Part shown: positions 8,824 to 18,825 of the stretch, in pieces
How positions within the stretch are numbered: position 1 is the first letter of the stretch
Layout: each line of letters opens with the position of its first letter
Origin: Bacteroidales bacterium
GTDB lineage: Bacteria > Bacteroidota > Bacteroidia > Bacteroidales > F082
Direction of reading: 5' to 3'
DNA: 40,465 bases
Assembly: GCA_018400955.1 (NCBI GenBank)
Contig: JAGYLH010000021.1
Location: 1-40,465, forward strand
The notes under the pieces: generated by a model
Database searches by the model: none
The model's input: only the letters and a program-made list of their open reading frames with translations
What the model was told of the DNA's origin: nothing
Program-made: the position numbers and the translations under genes

Positions 8824-9888
8824 ATGAAACAGCGAATCACTCAATTGTTGTTACTGATCCCCATTTTACTACTATCATGCAATATGAAGCGGAATCCGGA
8901 AACTACCTCAGCTGTCAACGAAATGTTATTGCCTCAGTCCGAAACAATGCTGCTGTCTGGGGTTTCCGAAGCAGTTTGCTATTCAGGATTTCGCAGCGGG
9001 CAGCACCCCGACAGGGGAGAGGGTGCCGTAAACCCCAGCTATGACGAAATCTTGGAGGATCTCCAAATTATGTTGGATCAAACACCTTTTCGCTTGATAC
9101 GCCTCTACGATTGTGAAGAAAACAGCCAGATGGTGCTTGAAGTAATCAGGGAGCATGAGCTGGACATCAAGGTGATGCTGGGCATTTGGCTGCGTGCCGA
9201 ACTCAGTGCACACGAAACCTGCGAATGGCTTACCGAACCAATCCCTCAGGAAATTCTGGATGACAACAAACAGCGAAACAGCCTGGAAATCGCCAAAGGC
9301 ATTGAACTTGCCAATGCCTACGATGATATTGTTGTTGCTGTAAATGTTGGCAATGAAGCCCTGGTGGAGTGGAACGATCACATGGTTTCAATTGATTCGG
9401 TGATTGCTTATGTAAAGCAAGTACAACATGCGATAGCACAGCCTGTAACAGTTGCTGACAATTACAAATGGTGGGCCGATCACGGGAAAGAACTTGCTGA
9501 TATCGTTGATTTTGTTGCCATCCACATTTACCCCATTTGGGAGGGCAGGGATATTGATGCATCCATGCCTTACAGCATCGAAAATGTGGAAGAAGTTATG
9601 ACCGCTTTGCCGGGGGCACCCATTGTGATTGCTGAGGCAGGTTGGGCCTCCATTGCCTCAGAGTTTGGCGATCGGGCGAGTCAGGAGAAGCAACGGCAAT
9701 ATGTGGGCGATTTGATGGCTTGGTCCAAACAAAATAACATCACCACTTTTATCTTTGAAGCATTCGACGAAGATTGGAAAGGAAACCCAAATGATCCGCT
9801 TGGCGCCGAGAAGCACTGGGGTCTTTATAAAGTAAATCGTGAGCCGAAAAAGGCCATCGGGCTGTTTGCCAGAGAAGAAACTGATTAG
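8824..9888 (+). CDS. GH17 beta-glucanase, lipoprotein
   Basis: A periplasmic or surface beta-1,3-glucanase or related exo-enzyme. The SPII signal ends LLLSC (Cys19). The rest is one GH17 TIM barrel: CYSGFRSGQHP at residue 52, the acid/base Glu178 in NVGNEAL, the nucleophile Glu271 in IAEAGW, and FEAFDEDWKGNP near the end. Its ATG follows the phosphorylase stop codon directly, so the two are translationally linked. It is closely related to the signal-less GH17 gene at 22742 (shared SGFRxGQHP, CVEW/LVEW and EKHWGL segments), so one enzyme type appears to be held on both sides of the inner membrane. The family is certain; exo or endo mode and linkage cannot be read from sequence. Confidence 0.9.
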   Translation: MKQRITQLLLLIPILLLSCNMKRNPETTSAVNEMLLPQSETMLLSGVSEAVCYSGFRSGQHPDRGEGAVNPSYDEILEDLQIMLDQTPFRLIRLYDCEENSQMVLEVIREHELDIKVMLGIWLRAELSAHETCEWLTEPIPQEILDDNKQRNSLEIAKGIELANAYDDIVVAVNVGNEALVEWNDHMVSIDSVIAYVKQVQHAIAQPVTVADNYKWWADHGKELADIVDFVAIHIYPIWEGRDIDASMPYSIENVEEVMTALPGAPIVIAEAGWASIASEFGDRASQEKQRQYVGDLMAWSKQNNITTFIFEAFDEDWKGNPNDPLGAEKHWGLYKVNREPKKAIGLFAREETD

Positions 9889-9938
9889 TGCAATAAAAGC
9901 ATTCTGCCAAATAACCAAAAAACAACACATAACTAATT

Positions 9939-11291
9939 ATGAATAAATTAATTACAAAATTATCCATAAAAGAAAAGATTGGTTATGGATTGGGCGACAC
10001 CGCTTCCCATTTTGTATGGGATATGGTGGGTTTTTGGATATTGATTTTTTATACAGACACTTTTGGAATTTCTGCTGCCGCTGCCGGAACCATTATGTTG
10101 ATCGCCCGCGTGTGGGATATGTTTAGCGATCCTCTGATGGGCATTATTGCTGATCGCACCAATACCCGATGGGGGAAATTCAGGCCCTATTTGCTTTGGA
10201 TGGCATTGCCTTACAGTATATTGGCAGTATTAACCTTTACCACCCCGGATTTTGGACCAACCGGAAAAGTTATTTATGCCGGTGTCACCTATTTCTTGCT
10301 GATGACCGTATTTACAGCCATCAATCTGCCTTACTCGTCATTGGGGGCGGTAATGACCTCCGACTCGTATGAGCGTGCCGGCCTGAATTCGTACCGCTTT
10401 ATTTTTGCTTTCGCCGGACAGTTTATCGTTACCGGGACAGCCCTTTACTTGGCGGGCTATTTTGGACAGGGCGACAACGCCAAAGGTTACCAATACACAC
10501 TGATGCTTTTCGCCACCGTGAGTTTTATCCTGTTTATGATAACCTTCAAGACCACACGCGAAAGGGTAAAACCACCAGTTGCTCAGGAGAAAAATCTGAA
10601 GCAAGATTTGAGGAACCTCTTCAAAAACCGCCCATGGGTAATTTTGTTTTTTGTAGGCATTATTTCTTTTGTCATGTTTGCCATTCAAAACCTTTCCATT
10701 GCCTATTATTTCAAGTACTACATTGCTGATGAAGAAAGTGTGCAGCTATTCAATGTGATTGGAACAGTCGCCTTAATCATCGGCATCCCTTTTTCGAAGC
10801 CACTGGCCAAGCGGTTTGGCAAGCGCAATGTTTATATGGCCAGTTCCCTTATTTCAGGTTTGTTTTTTATACTGCTTTATTTGCCAGGCAATGAAAATAT
10901 TTACAGCATTTATGTGCTGAATATCTTGGCGAAATTTACTTATGCACCAGCAGTGCCCTTACTTTGGACCATGCTGGCCGATACGGCCGATTATTCGGAA
11001 TGGAAATACGGGCGACGGGCAACAGGCCTGGTTTTTTCGGCGGCAACCTTTGCCCAAAAGGCGGGTTGGGGCATTGGTGGCGCGCTTGCCGGCTGGTTGC
11101 TTGTTTTTTACCAATTCGTCCCAAATGTGGCGCAATCAGCTCAATCGCTTAATGGGATAAAAATGATGATTTCAGTTTATCCCGGCCTGCTTTATATGTC
11201 GTGCGCCATACTTTTATTTTTCTATGCTATCGACCACAAAACTTGTTTGCTTATGCAAAACGACCTCGAAAAGCGCCGTGAAAATGTGTAA
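9939..11291 (+). CDS. GPH-family (MelB-like) sugar:cation symporter
   Basis: This inner-membrane permease belongs to the glycoside-pentoside-hexuronide family, whose members import disaccharides and small glycosides with a cation. It shows KIGYGLGDTASHFVWDM in TM1, DPLMGIIADRTNTRWGKFRP in the TM2-TM3 loop, a 12-helix pattern over 450 residues, and DTADYSEWKYGRRATGL in the loop between TM10 and TM11, a GPH signature. The gene is 50 bases after the GH17 lipoprotein gene. It probably brings laminari-oligosaccharides or gentiobiose to the cytoplasmic phosphorylase. A paralogue at 20356 may have a different chain-length or linkage preference. Confidence 0.9.
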   Translation: MNKLITKLSIKEKIGYGLGDTASHFVWDMVGFWILIFYTDTFGISAAAAGTIMLIARVWDMFSDPLMGIIADRTNTRWGKFRPYLLWMALPYSILAVLTFTTPDFGPTGKVIYAGVTYFLLMTVFTAINLPYSSLGAVMTSDSYERAGLNSYRFIFAFAGQFIVTGTALYLAGYFGQGDNAKGYQYTLMLFATVSFILFMITFKTTRERVKPPVAQEKNLKQDLRNLFKNRPWVILFFVGIISFVMFAIQNLSIAYYFKYYIADEESVQLFNVIGTVALIIGIPFSKPLAKRFGKRNVYMASSLISGLFFILLYLPGNENIYSIYVLNILAKFTYAPAVPLLWTMLADTADYSEWKYGRRATGLVFSAATFAQKAGWGIGGALAGWLLVFYQFVPNVAQSAQSLNGIKMMISVYPGLLYMSCAILLFFYAIDHKTCLLMQNDLEKRRENV

Positions 11292-11527
11292 GGATGGCTT
11301 GGTTTTAAAAAACACGAAGGATTTGTTTATTTACAACTAGTCGTTACATACAATTGATATAAACAACATATATACCTCACATCGTATGGAGCTTTTTTTT
11401 TAACTAAAAAATAATATGACTAATTATCTCAATGTCAATTTTTTGATTTTTGATTCTACGCAAAAAGGTTTTGCGTTCTGATGCATACTAATAAAATGTA
11501 TATGATTATTTAAAGCGATTTTGTATA

Positions 11528-11535
11528 TACATTTG
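11528..11535 (+). promoter_or_regulatory. Possible -7 promoter element before the hydrolase/barrel gene
   Basis: TACATTTG fits TAnnTTTG and lies 49 bases before the ATG at 11585, in a 293-base AT-rich gap with no other gene. A TTG element at the right distance is missing, so support is moderate at best. Confidence 0.35.
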
Positions 11536-11584
11536 GACATCAAAATAACGGGCATTTAACTATTCCAACATAAACAACCGCCTT

Positions 11585-14500
11585 ATGAAAAAAATCTTCC
11601 TTTTTCAAATCATTTTAAGCCTTACCATTTCTTTGTTTGCGCAAGCCGATAAAGTATATGTAGAAAAGCGTGCTGATGGCTGGCGTCTCCTTGTCAATGG
11701 TGAGTCTATTATGGTGAATGGTATGAATTGGGACTATTTCCCGATTGGAACCAATTATTCCTACAGCCTTTGGGAACAACCCGACGATTTCATTAAAAAA
11801 GCCCTCGACGATGAAATGTCGATGCTGAAAAATTTAGGGGTGAATACCATACGTGTTTATACGGGCATACAGCCTAAATGGATCACCTATATTTATCAAA
11901 AATATGGTATTTACACCATGTTAAACCATTCATTCGGACGTTACGGTCTCACGCTCGAAGGCGCATGGGTGGGCAATACCGAGTACAGTGATCCCCGAAC
12001 AAGGGAGCTGCTTTTGAAAGAAGTGCAGGAGCTGGCTGAAGCCTATAAGGATACCCCTGGTTTATTGCTCTATTTGCTGGGTAATGAAAACAACTACGGC
12101 CTTTTCTGGGGAGGTGCTGAAACAGAGGATATCCCGGTTGAGGACCGCAAATCGACCCAAAGGGCAAGGTATATGTACACATTGTTCAATGAGGCTGCCA
12201 TCGCCATGAAAAGTATTGATGAAAATCATCCGGTATCCTTATGCAATGGCGACCTTTTGTTTATGGACATCATAGCCGAAGAATGCAAGGATGTTGATAT
12301 TTTTGGTATTAATGTTTACCGAGGAATATCTTTTACAGATATGTTCGACCGTGCCAAAAATGAGTATGATAAACCAGTGCTCCTTACCGAGTTTGGCTCG
12401 GATGCTTTTAATGCCGTTACAAATGAAGAAGCGCAAAAAGAGCAGGCCATCTACAATGTAGCCAATTGGAAAGAAATTTACGAAAATGCAGCCGGACTTG
12501 GAAAAAGCGGCAATTCCATTGGTGGTTTCACCTTTCAGTTCAGCGATGGCTGGTGGAAATTCGGGCAGACAAAAAACCTGGATGTACACGACAACAATGC
12601 GTCATGGGAAAATGGTGGTTATCGCTTCGATCATATACCCGGCGAAAACAATATGAACGAAGAATGGTTTGGTGTATGCGCCAAAGGCCCAACCAACTCC
12701 ATGGGGTTTTACCAATTATTTCCACGGGCTTCCTATTATGCCTTAAAAGAGGCGCATCAATTTGACCCCTATGCAGCAAGTGCTGACCTTGCCTCCCTGA
12801 AGCAACATTTTGATGGAATAAACATAGCCGATGCACACCTGAAAGCCAGGGGCGACAAAGCTGCCATGGAAACTGAAACTTTAAAAAAAATAAGCATGAG
12901 CAGGTTGGGTGCTGAATTTAAGACCTTCAATACGGGTGGCAGCCTTATTACAACTCCGGATGACCCTATTCCCGGCGCACGAAACTATCCCAATCAACTA
13001 GGTTTTGACCAGATGCAGTCATTTTATATTGGTGTACAGGCCAATCCCGCGCCAAATTTCAGGGCCAATGTTGAAGTGAATGTGTTGGGAAATGTGGCCC
13101 AAAACCCGATTGATGAAATTTTTTATGAAAACAGGGGCCGCCCCGTTACGGTTAAATCAGACAATGGCAATGTGAAACTGGAGTCGGTGAACAGGGTTCA
13201 GGTGTACAAGGCTGAATACGAATGGAACCACAAATGGTTTGATATGAAGGGTTTCTACCGCACCGGACACTACCACTGGGGCTACGAAGGTGACTTTTTC
13301 GGGCTTTATCCTGAGGCCAATTATGGCCCTCAAATAGATATCTACAATGGCGTGGCGCCTTTTGGTATGGAAATAGAAGGCAAGCGTCAGCTGAAGGATT
13401 TCAAACTGGCATTTGGACCACAACTATGGTGGGGTGCCAACCCTGCTGTTCTGCTCAAGTACAGCAAAGCATTTAATAATACAACCGTAACCGGTATTTA
13501 CCATGAAGACCTGGCGCAATTGGGCCTTACCGAAAGCTCTTTTGCCATTCCGCAACCTAAAACCCGCAGGCTCACCCTGCACCTGAACCAAAGCTTTGGT
13601 AAGTTTGAAGTGGACCTGGGTGGTATCTGGGCCGGACAGCCCTTGCAAGGCCGCGAATTTCAGGTGGTGAGGGGCGAAGAAGGCAATTATTCCGTTTACA
13701 AGGATGAGATCAAACCGGAAGATAACTTAGGTGGAAAACTAAAACTTTCATATGCCGGGGGCAGCTTTAACTGGTATGCCCAAACGGCGGCTATGGGCCT
13801 GGTGGCTCAAGGTGGCGTGGATCAAACGCTTACCTTCACCGGCTGGCGACTCAAAGACAGCGGCAGCGGCAACCAGTTTAATGTACTTTCTGGTTTTACC
13901 TACCTGATTGGCGACCTGCAAATAGCACCAAACTTCCTCTACCAAAAACCTTTCGAAGGTCCGATCCCGGCAGGTGTTGATGCACCCGGAAGGCCCAGGA
14001 ACATACTTGAAGACCCCTTTGTGGTTAGGGTCAACAGGGAGCAGCTTGCTGCTGAAATCCTGTTCACTTTTGACCCCACACCCGGTACATGGATGTACGA
14101 TTGGGACAGCGACAGTGCTGAAGATGCTGAACTGGCCCTTAGCATGGGCTTCGTTTATCGCCACCTGCCCACAACACAGGATGCAGCCATTGGTATTTTG
14201 CCTGACGGCCGCACAACTTTTGCGTTTCCCGGTGCCCCGTCGGCACAGGATTTATGGGAAGTACATGCCAGGCTGGTTTCAAAACCCAGCAGCAATTTTG
14301 GTCTTATTGCCAATATTTACACCGGTGATGCACAAGCCAATGGCAGCGACGACAGGCTGATTCGTCGTTTTGGAATGGATGTACGGATGATGTATAAAAA
14401 TGTAAAAATGACCTCATTTGTTCGGGTTAACGATTGGGGCCCATACGATTATCACCGCGACTTCAACCTTACTTACCCTTTGCAGCTTATGGCTGACATT

Positions 14501-14718
14501 TCTACCTCTTTAAGCAAACCTGATTGGTTCGATCTTCCGTCAACCAGTATTGGTTTGCGGGCTACTTATCGCACCCTGGACAAATATTCGCCTCGTTATG
14601 CACCTGTTTATATCGTTGATGCAGGCGGAAATAGTGTTCCTGACCCTATGGCTATTGGATTTGACAACGGCAACGAATGGAAATCAGGACTTATGTAATT
14701 GTAAATATTGGCAAATAA
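11585..14718 (+). CDS. TIM-barrel glycosidase fused to a C-terminal outer-membrane beta-barrel
   Basis: A secretory signal (about residues 1-20, ending LFAQ) is followed by a GH2/GH5-like catalytic barrel, roughly 22-395, with acid/base Glu168 in LLGNENN and nucleophile Glu269 in LLTEFG. The remaining 620 residues are alternating amphipathic strands rich in Tyr, Trp and Phe at turns, without a recognisable binding module; they read as an outer-membrane beta-barrel. The printed frame stops at 14698 (EWKSGLM). One extra A in the AAA at about 14690 instead gives IRTYVIVNIGK and a stop at 14718, a classical barrel-closing strand, so I extend the gene there. Function is probably beta-glucan cleavage at the outer membrane. 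The fusion is unusual; an alternative is a large non-barrel beta-sandwich region. Confidence 0.75.
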
Positions 14719-14723
14719 AAAAA

Positions 14724-16584
14724 ATGAACAAGATGAAAACTACTTTTTCAATCGACTGATAAAACTGTTTCCCATTGCTGCCCTCTCAATTCTCTTTTTC
14801 AGTTGTGAGCGCGATTTGGATGATCTTTCACCCGTAACCTATCCGTCAAATCCTGATGTTTTTATTGACGGTTTCAGTGCCGGATTAAACTATGCCGCTT
14901 TTGGCGGTTCAGTACCCACGGCATTTGATGTGGACACCAGGGAAACTTACAATAATTCCGCCGCTTCGATGAGGATTGATGTACCCGATGCCGGCGATCC
15001 ACGTGGTGCTTATGCCGGTGGTACCTATTTTACCGAATCGGGCAGGGACTTGTCTGGTTTTAACGCCTTGACGTTTTGGGCAAAAGCTACACAATCGGCC
15101 AATATTGATGTGCTTGGGTTTGGAAATGATCTTGGTGAAAATAAATTCCAGGTAAGCATTTCCAATGTTGGCGTCAATACAAGCTGGGCCAAATACATCA
15201 TCCCCATTCCCGACCCATCACGACTGAAAGCCGAAAGGGGCATGTTTTTCTATTCTGAAGGACCTGAAGATGGAAAAGGTTATACTTTTGGCTTGATGAA
15301 GTTAAATTTGAAAAGCTTGGAACCATTGCCCATCCGCATTATACCATTTTAAACGGTGAAAGAACAATCGGAAACCTCTTTGTAGGTGTTACTAAAACAG
15401 TAAGTGGCTTGACCAGTATTTTTAATATGCCAACAGGTATCAATCAGGCTATTAACTTAGCTCCCGCATATTTCGAGTTTTCTTCCTCAGATGCTTCCAT
15501 TGCAAGTGTTGATGATTTTGGGCAAGTAACAATAACAGGTGGTCCTGGCAGCGCTAAAATTTCTGCCCGTGTGGGGGATACACCTGCCGAAGGCTCATTA
15601 ACGATACTGTCCCAGGGCGATTTCCTGTTTGCGCCAGCTCCGGAACTCGAAGCCGACCAGGTAATTTCCTTGTTTAGCGATGTTTATGCTAATCATCCGG
15701 TGAATTATTACAACGGCTATTGGGAACCTTATCAAACAACACTTTCTGCTGATTTTGAAGTGGCGGGTGACCATTTATTGCATTATACCGATTTCAATTT
15801 TGTTGGGATCGAGTTTAGTGCACCCTCCATTGATGCCTCGGAAATGACTAATTTGTATATGGATCTATTTTTTCCCAATGCTTTGCCTGCCAATGCCGTC
15901 TTGAAATTTGAAATAGTTGATGAGACCGGTGGAACCGGTTCGTTTACCGTGAACATCCCGGCACAAACCTCCGATTGGTTCAGGGTGGATAAAGCCCTTG
16001 ATGAGGTGGCCGGACTGAACAGTCGCTCAGCACTGTTTCAACTGATTTTTGTCAACGAAAGTGAAAACATTTCCAGTTTTTATGCTGACAATATTTTATT
16101 TTACAATGATGGCACACCTCCACCGCCTCCTGTTGAGCCTGCAGCACCTGCGCCCACACCTGCGCACAATGCCGATGATGTAATGGCCATTTTTAGTGAT
16201 GCTTATACCGATATGCCCGCAAACCTCAACCCCGACTGGGGACAGGCTACAGTGGTATCTACTGTGCAAATTCAGGGAAACAATACGCTAAAGTATTCCA
16301 ACCTCAATTACCAGGGCATCGAATTGGGAAGCAGTCAGGATGTTTCAGCCATGGGCTTTTTGCACCTGGATTTCTGGTCTGCCAATTCTACCGGGGTCAG
16401 TATTTATTTAATCAGCCCCGGACCGGTTGAAACAGCCTATGTGCTGCAAGTTCCTACTGATGGCTGGGTGAGCCTTGACATACCCCTGTCAGCTTTTTCC
16501 CCGGTTGACTTGAATGATGTAATTCAACTCAAATTTGATGGTAATGGTGATATCTATTTGGATAACATTTATTTCCGAAAATAA
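14724..16584 (+). CDS. Surface glycan-binding lipoprotein with Big2-like and three CBM-like domains (frameshifted)
   Basis: The start is MNKMKTTFSI at 14724; one lost base near 14755 leads into RLIKLFPIAALSILFFSC, an SPII lipoprotein signal. A beta-sandwich module follows (about 14850-15345). A second lost base in the TTTT run near 15290 restores TFWLDEVKFEKLGTI. Next come a Big2-like Ig domain (about 15400-15610, SSSDASIASVDDFGQVTI), then two related glycan-binding-like domains (15650-16110 and 16170-16584), joined by a Pro-rich linker and each ending with YxDNIxF. No catalytic motif is present. The closing domain is nearly the same as one in the T9SS protein at 23767. A SusE/F-like surface binding role for beta-glucan is inferred. 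It starts 5 bases after the fusion gene. Confidence 0.75.
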
Positions 16585-16627
16585 TATATGAGTATAGCAT
16601 AGTGCTAATCAAAAAAAATCTTGAGAA

Positions 16628-17467
16628 ATGAAAAAAATACACAGCATAAAAAAACTACAATTAGGGATTTTGTCAATTGTTTTCCTGCTGGCTTTTATGG
16701 GCTGCGAGCGCGACGATTTCCAGAAACTGGATGAACGGAATTGGCAGCTCGTTTGGAGTGACGATTTTAGCGGTCCGGCAGGTAATTTGCCAGACCCCGC
16801 CAAATGGACCTACGACATCGGTATTGGGCCCGGACAGGATGGATGGGGAAACCAGGAATTGCAGGTTTATACCGACAAACCCGAAAATGTATCCATAGAT
16901 GGTGGTGGAAATTTGATTATTACAGCCAAACGCACAAGTAGCGGTTTCAGCTCGGCAAGAATAAAAACGCAGGGATTGTTTTCGCAGCAATATGGCCGTT
17001 TTGAAGCCAGACTAAAAACACCCTATGGGCCCGGAATCTGGCCTGCTTTCTGGATGCTTGGCGAGAATATCGAAACCGTAAGTTGGCCCCAATGTGGCGA
17101 AATCGATATCATGGAACTCCGCGGCCAGGAGCCTCACACAATTCATGGAACCATTCATGGGCCTGGTTATTCCGGGGGCAATCCTATCACAAAGAGTTAT
17201 GCACTGAAAAATGGTCGTTTTGATACTGATTTTTATGTTTATGCCATCGAATGGGACGAAGAAAAAATCGATTTCTTTGTTGATGACTATCTATATCAGC
17301 GTATCGAGAAAAGCGATGTACCGGGCGAATGGGTTTTTAACCAGCCTTTCTTCCTTATTTTAAATGTGGCAGTTGGTGGTAACTACGTGGGTTTTCCAAC
17401 TGACGAAACCCCATTTGATCAGCAGATGGTTGTGGATTATGTAAAAGTTTACCAAGCTGCTGATTAG
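16628..17467 (+). CDS. GH16 laminarinase (endo-beta-1,3-glucanase), lipoprotein
   Basis: The SPII signal ends AFMGC (Cys26), then a single GH16 jelly-roll to residue 279. The catalytic motif GEIDIMELRG carries nucleophile Glu158, Asp160 and acid/base Glu163; the six-residue ExDxxE spacing is that of laminarinases. Other family segments are LVWSDDFSG, GWGNQELQVYT, GPGIWPAFWMLG and PFFLILNVAVGG. There is no extra CBM, so binding is left to the lipoprotein 43 bases upstream. It would cut internal beta-1,3 (or mixed 1,3/1,4) bonds of long glucan at the cell surface or in the periplasm. The length and all catalytic residues are intact. This gene is the best single clue to the substrate. Confidence 0.95.
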   Translation: MKKIHSIKKLQLGILSIVFLLAFMGCERDDFQKLDERNWQLVWSDDFSGPAGNLPDPAKWTYDIGIGPGQDGWGNQELQVYTDKPENVSIDGGGNLIITAKRTSSGFSSARIKTQGLFSQQYGRFEARLKTPYGPGIWPAFWMLGENIETVSWPQCGEIDIMELRGQEPHTIHGTIHGPGYSGGNPITKSYALKNGRFDTDFYVYAIEWDEEKIDFFVDDYLYQRIEKSDVPGEWVFNQPFFLILNVAVGGNYVGFPTDETPFDQQMVVDYVKVYQAAD

Positions 17468-17539
17468 TACAGATACGTTTTATTTTCTGGCAATGATTTT
17501 TTTAAATCAATTGTACTTAATAATAGATGAATACCAAGT

Positions 17540-18805
17540 ATGAATAAATTTTTACGTTTACTCACTATTTCTTGCATGACCTTTTTGCTGCTCGCTTGTG
17601 CTTCCGCGCCCAAAAGTGCTGAAAAAACGGCCGCTGAAATACTGGGTAATCCTGATTACCTGGCTATTTCCTATGGCGGATACCGTGAAAAAAGCAGAGA
17701 CATTCAGCCTACTATTGCCCAATTGCAAGAGGATATGAAAATATTATCGGCCATGGGGATTAAACTTCTGCGGACGTATAATGTGCATCATGATGAGGCT
17801 GCCAACTTACTGGAATCCATCCGCTTGTTAAAAAGCGAAGATGCTGGTTTTGAGATGTACGTAATGCTTGGGGCTTGGATTGATTGTCAAAATGCATGGA
17901 CCAACCTGCCTCACCGTATCCGCAACAAGGAAAGCGAGCGCAATGCCACAGAAATTAAGCGAGCGGTTGAGTTAACACGTCAATATCCTGATATAGTAAA
18001 GATTATCGCTGTGGGTAACGAGGCAATGGTGCATTGGGCGTGGAATTATTATGTTGAGCCCGGTATTGTCCTAAAATGGGTAAACCACCTGCAAGATTTA
18101 AAAAAATCAGGTGAATTGCCGGCAGATTTGTGGATAACAAGCTCCGATAATTTTGCCTCCTGGGGCGGGGGAGGTGTTGAATACCACAAGGATGACCTCA
18201 ATAAACTAATTGAAGCTGTTGATTTTATCTCCATGCACACCTATCCCATGCACGACACCCATTACAACCCTGATTTCTGGGGTGTGCCGGACGATGAAGA
18301 AAACCTTTCTGAAGCCGAAAAAATTGAATCCGCCATGCGCCGTGCAAGGGATTATGCCATCGGTCAGTATGAGGGCGTGGTAAACTATATGCAAAGCCTG
18401 GGTGTGGACAAACCAGTTCATATTGGTGAAACGGGCTGGGCAAGCGTTTCAAATGAGTTCTATGGTGATGAGGGCGCAAGGGCCATCGACGAATACAAGG
18501 CCGCCCGCTATTACTGGGATATGCGCGAATGGACGAATAAGGCAGGAATAAGCTGCTTTTATTTTGAAGCCTTTGATGAGCAGTGGAAAGATGCTGCCAA
18601 CCCTGCTGGCTCTGAGAATCATTTCGGACTGATTAACCTGAAAGGTCAGGCCAAATATGCCCTCTGGGATTTGTTGGATGCCGGCGTTTTTGAAGGCCTT
18701 ACGCGTGATGGACAACCCATCACCAAAACTTTTAACGGCAACAAGGATTCCTTGATGAAAATAGTGAAAGTGCCGCCCACAATGATTGAAATTCAGGCGC
18801 GCTAA
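17540..18805 (+). CDS. GH17-related glucanase, lipoprotein
   Basis: The SPII signal ends LLLAC (Cys20). The barrel has GH17 catalytic motifs: acid/base Glu161 in AVGNEAMVHW and nucleophile Glu297 in IGETGWAS, with FEAFDEQWKD near the end. At 421 residues it is longer than its three paralogues here, with an insertion after the second catalytic strand (about 238-285) and a C-terminal tail of about 40 residues. The opening segment (AISYGGYREKSRDIQPT) departs from the SGFRxGQHP type, so substrate contacts probably differ. It follows GH16 by 72 bases and precedes GH30 by 20. A periplasmic exo- or endo-beta-1,3-glucanase is the likely role; linkage is unproven. Confidence 0.85.
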   Translation: MNKFLRLLTISCMTFLLLACASAPKSAEKTAAEILGNPDYLAISYGGYREKSRDIQPTIAQLQEDMKILSAMGIKLLRTYNVHHDEAANLLESIRLLKSEDAGFEMYVMLGAWIDCQNAWTNLPHRIRNKESERNATEIKRAVELTRQYPDIVKIIAVGNEAMVHWAWNYYVEPGIVLKWVNHLQDLKKSGELPADLWITSSDNFASWGGGGVEYHKDDLNKLIEAVDFISMHTYPMHDTHYNPDFWGVPDDEENLSEAEKIESAMRRARDYAIGQYEGVVNYMQSLGVDKPVHIGETGWASVSNEFYGDEGARAIDEYKAARYYWDMREWTNKAGISCFYFEAFDEQWKDAANPAGSENHFGLINLKGQAKYALWDLLDAGVFEGLTRDGQPITKTFNGNKDSLMKIVKVPPTMIEIQAR

Positions 18806-18825
18806 TAAATAAAACCTAAACTGAT

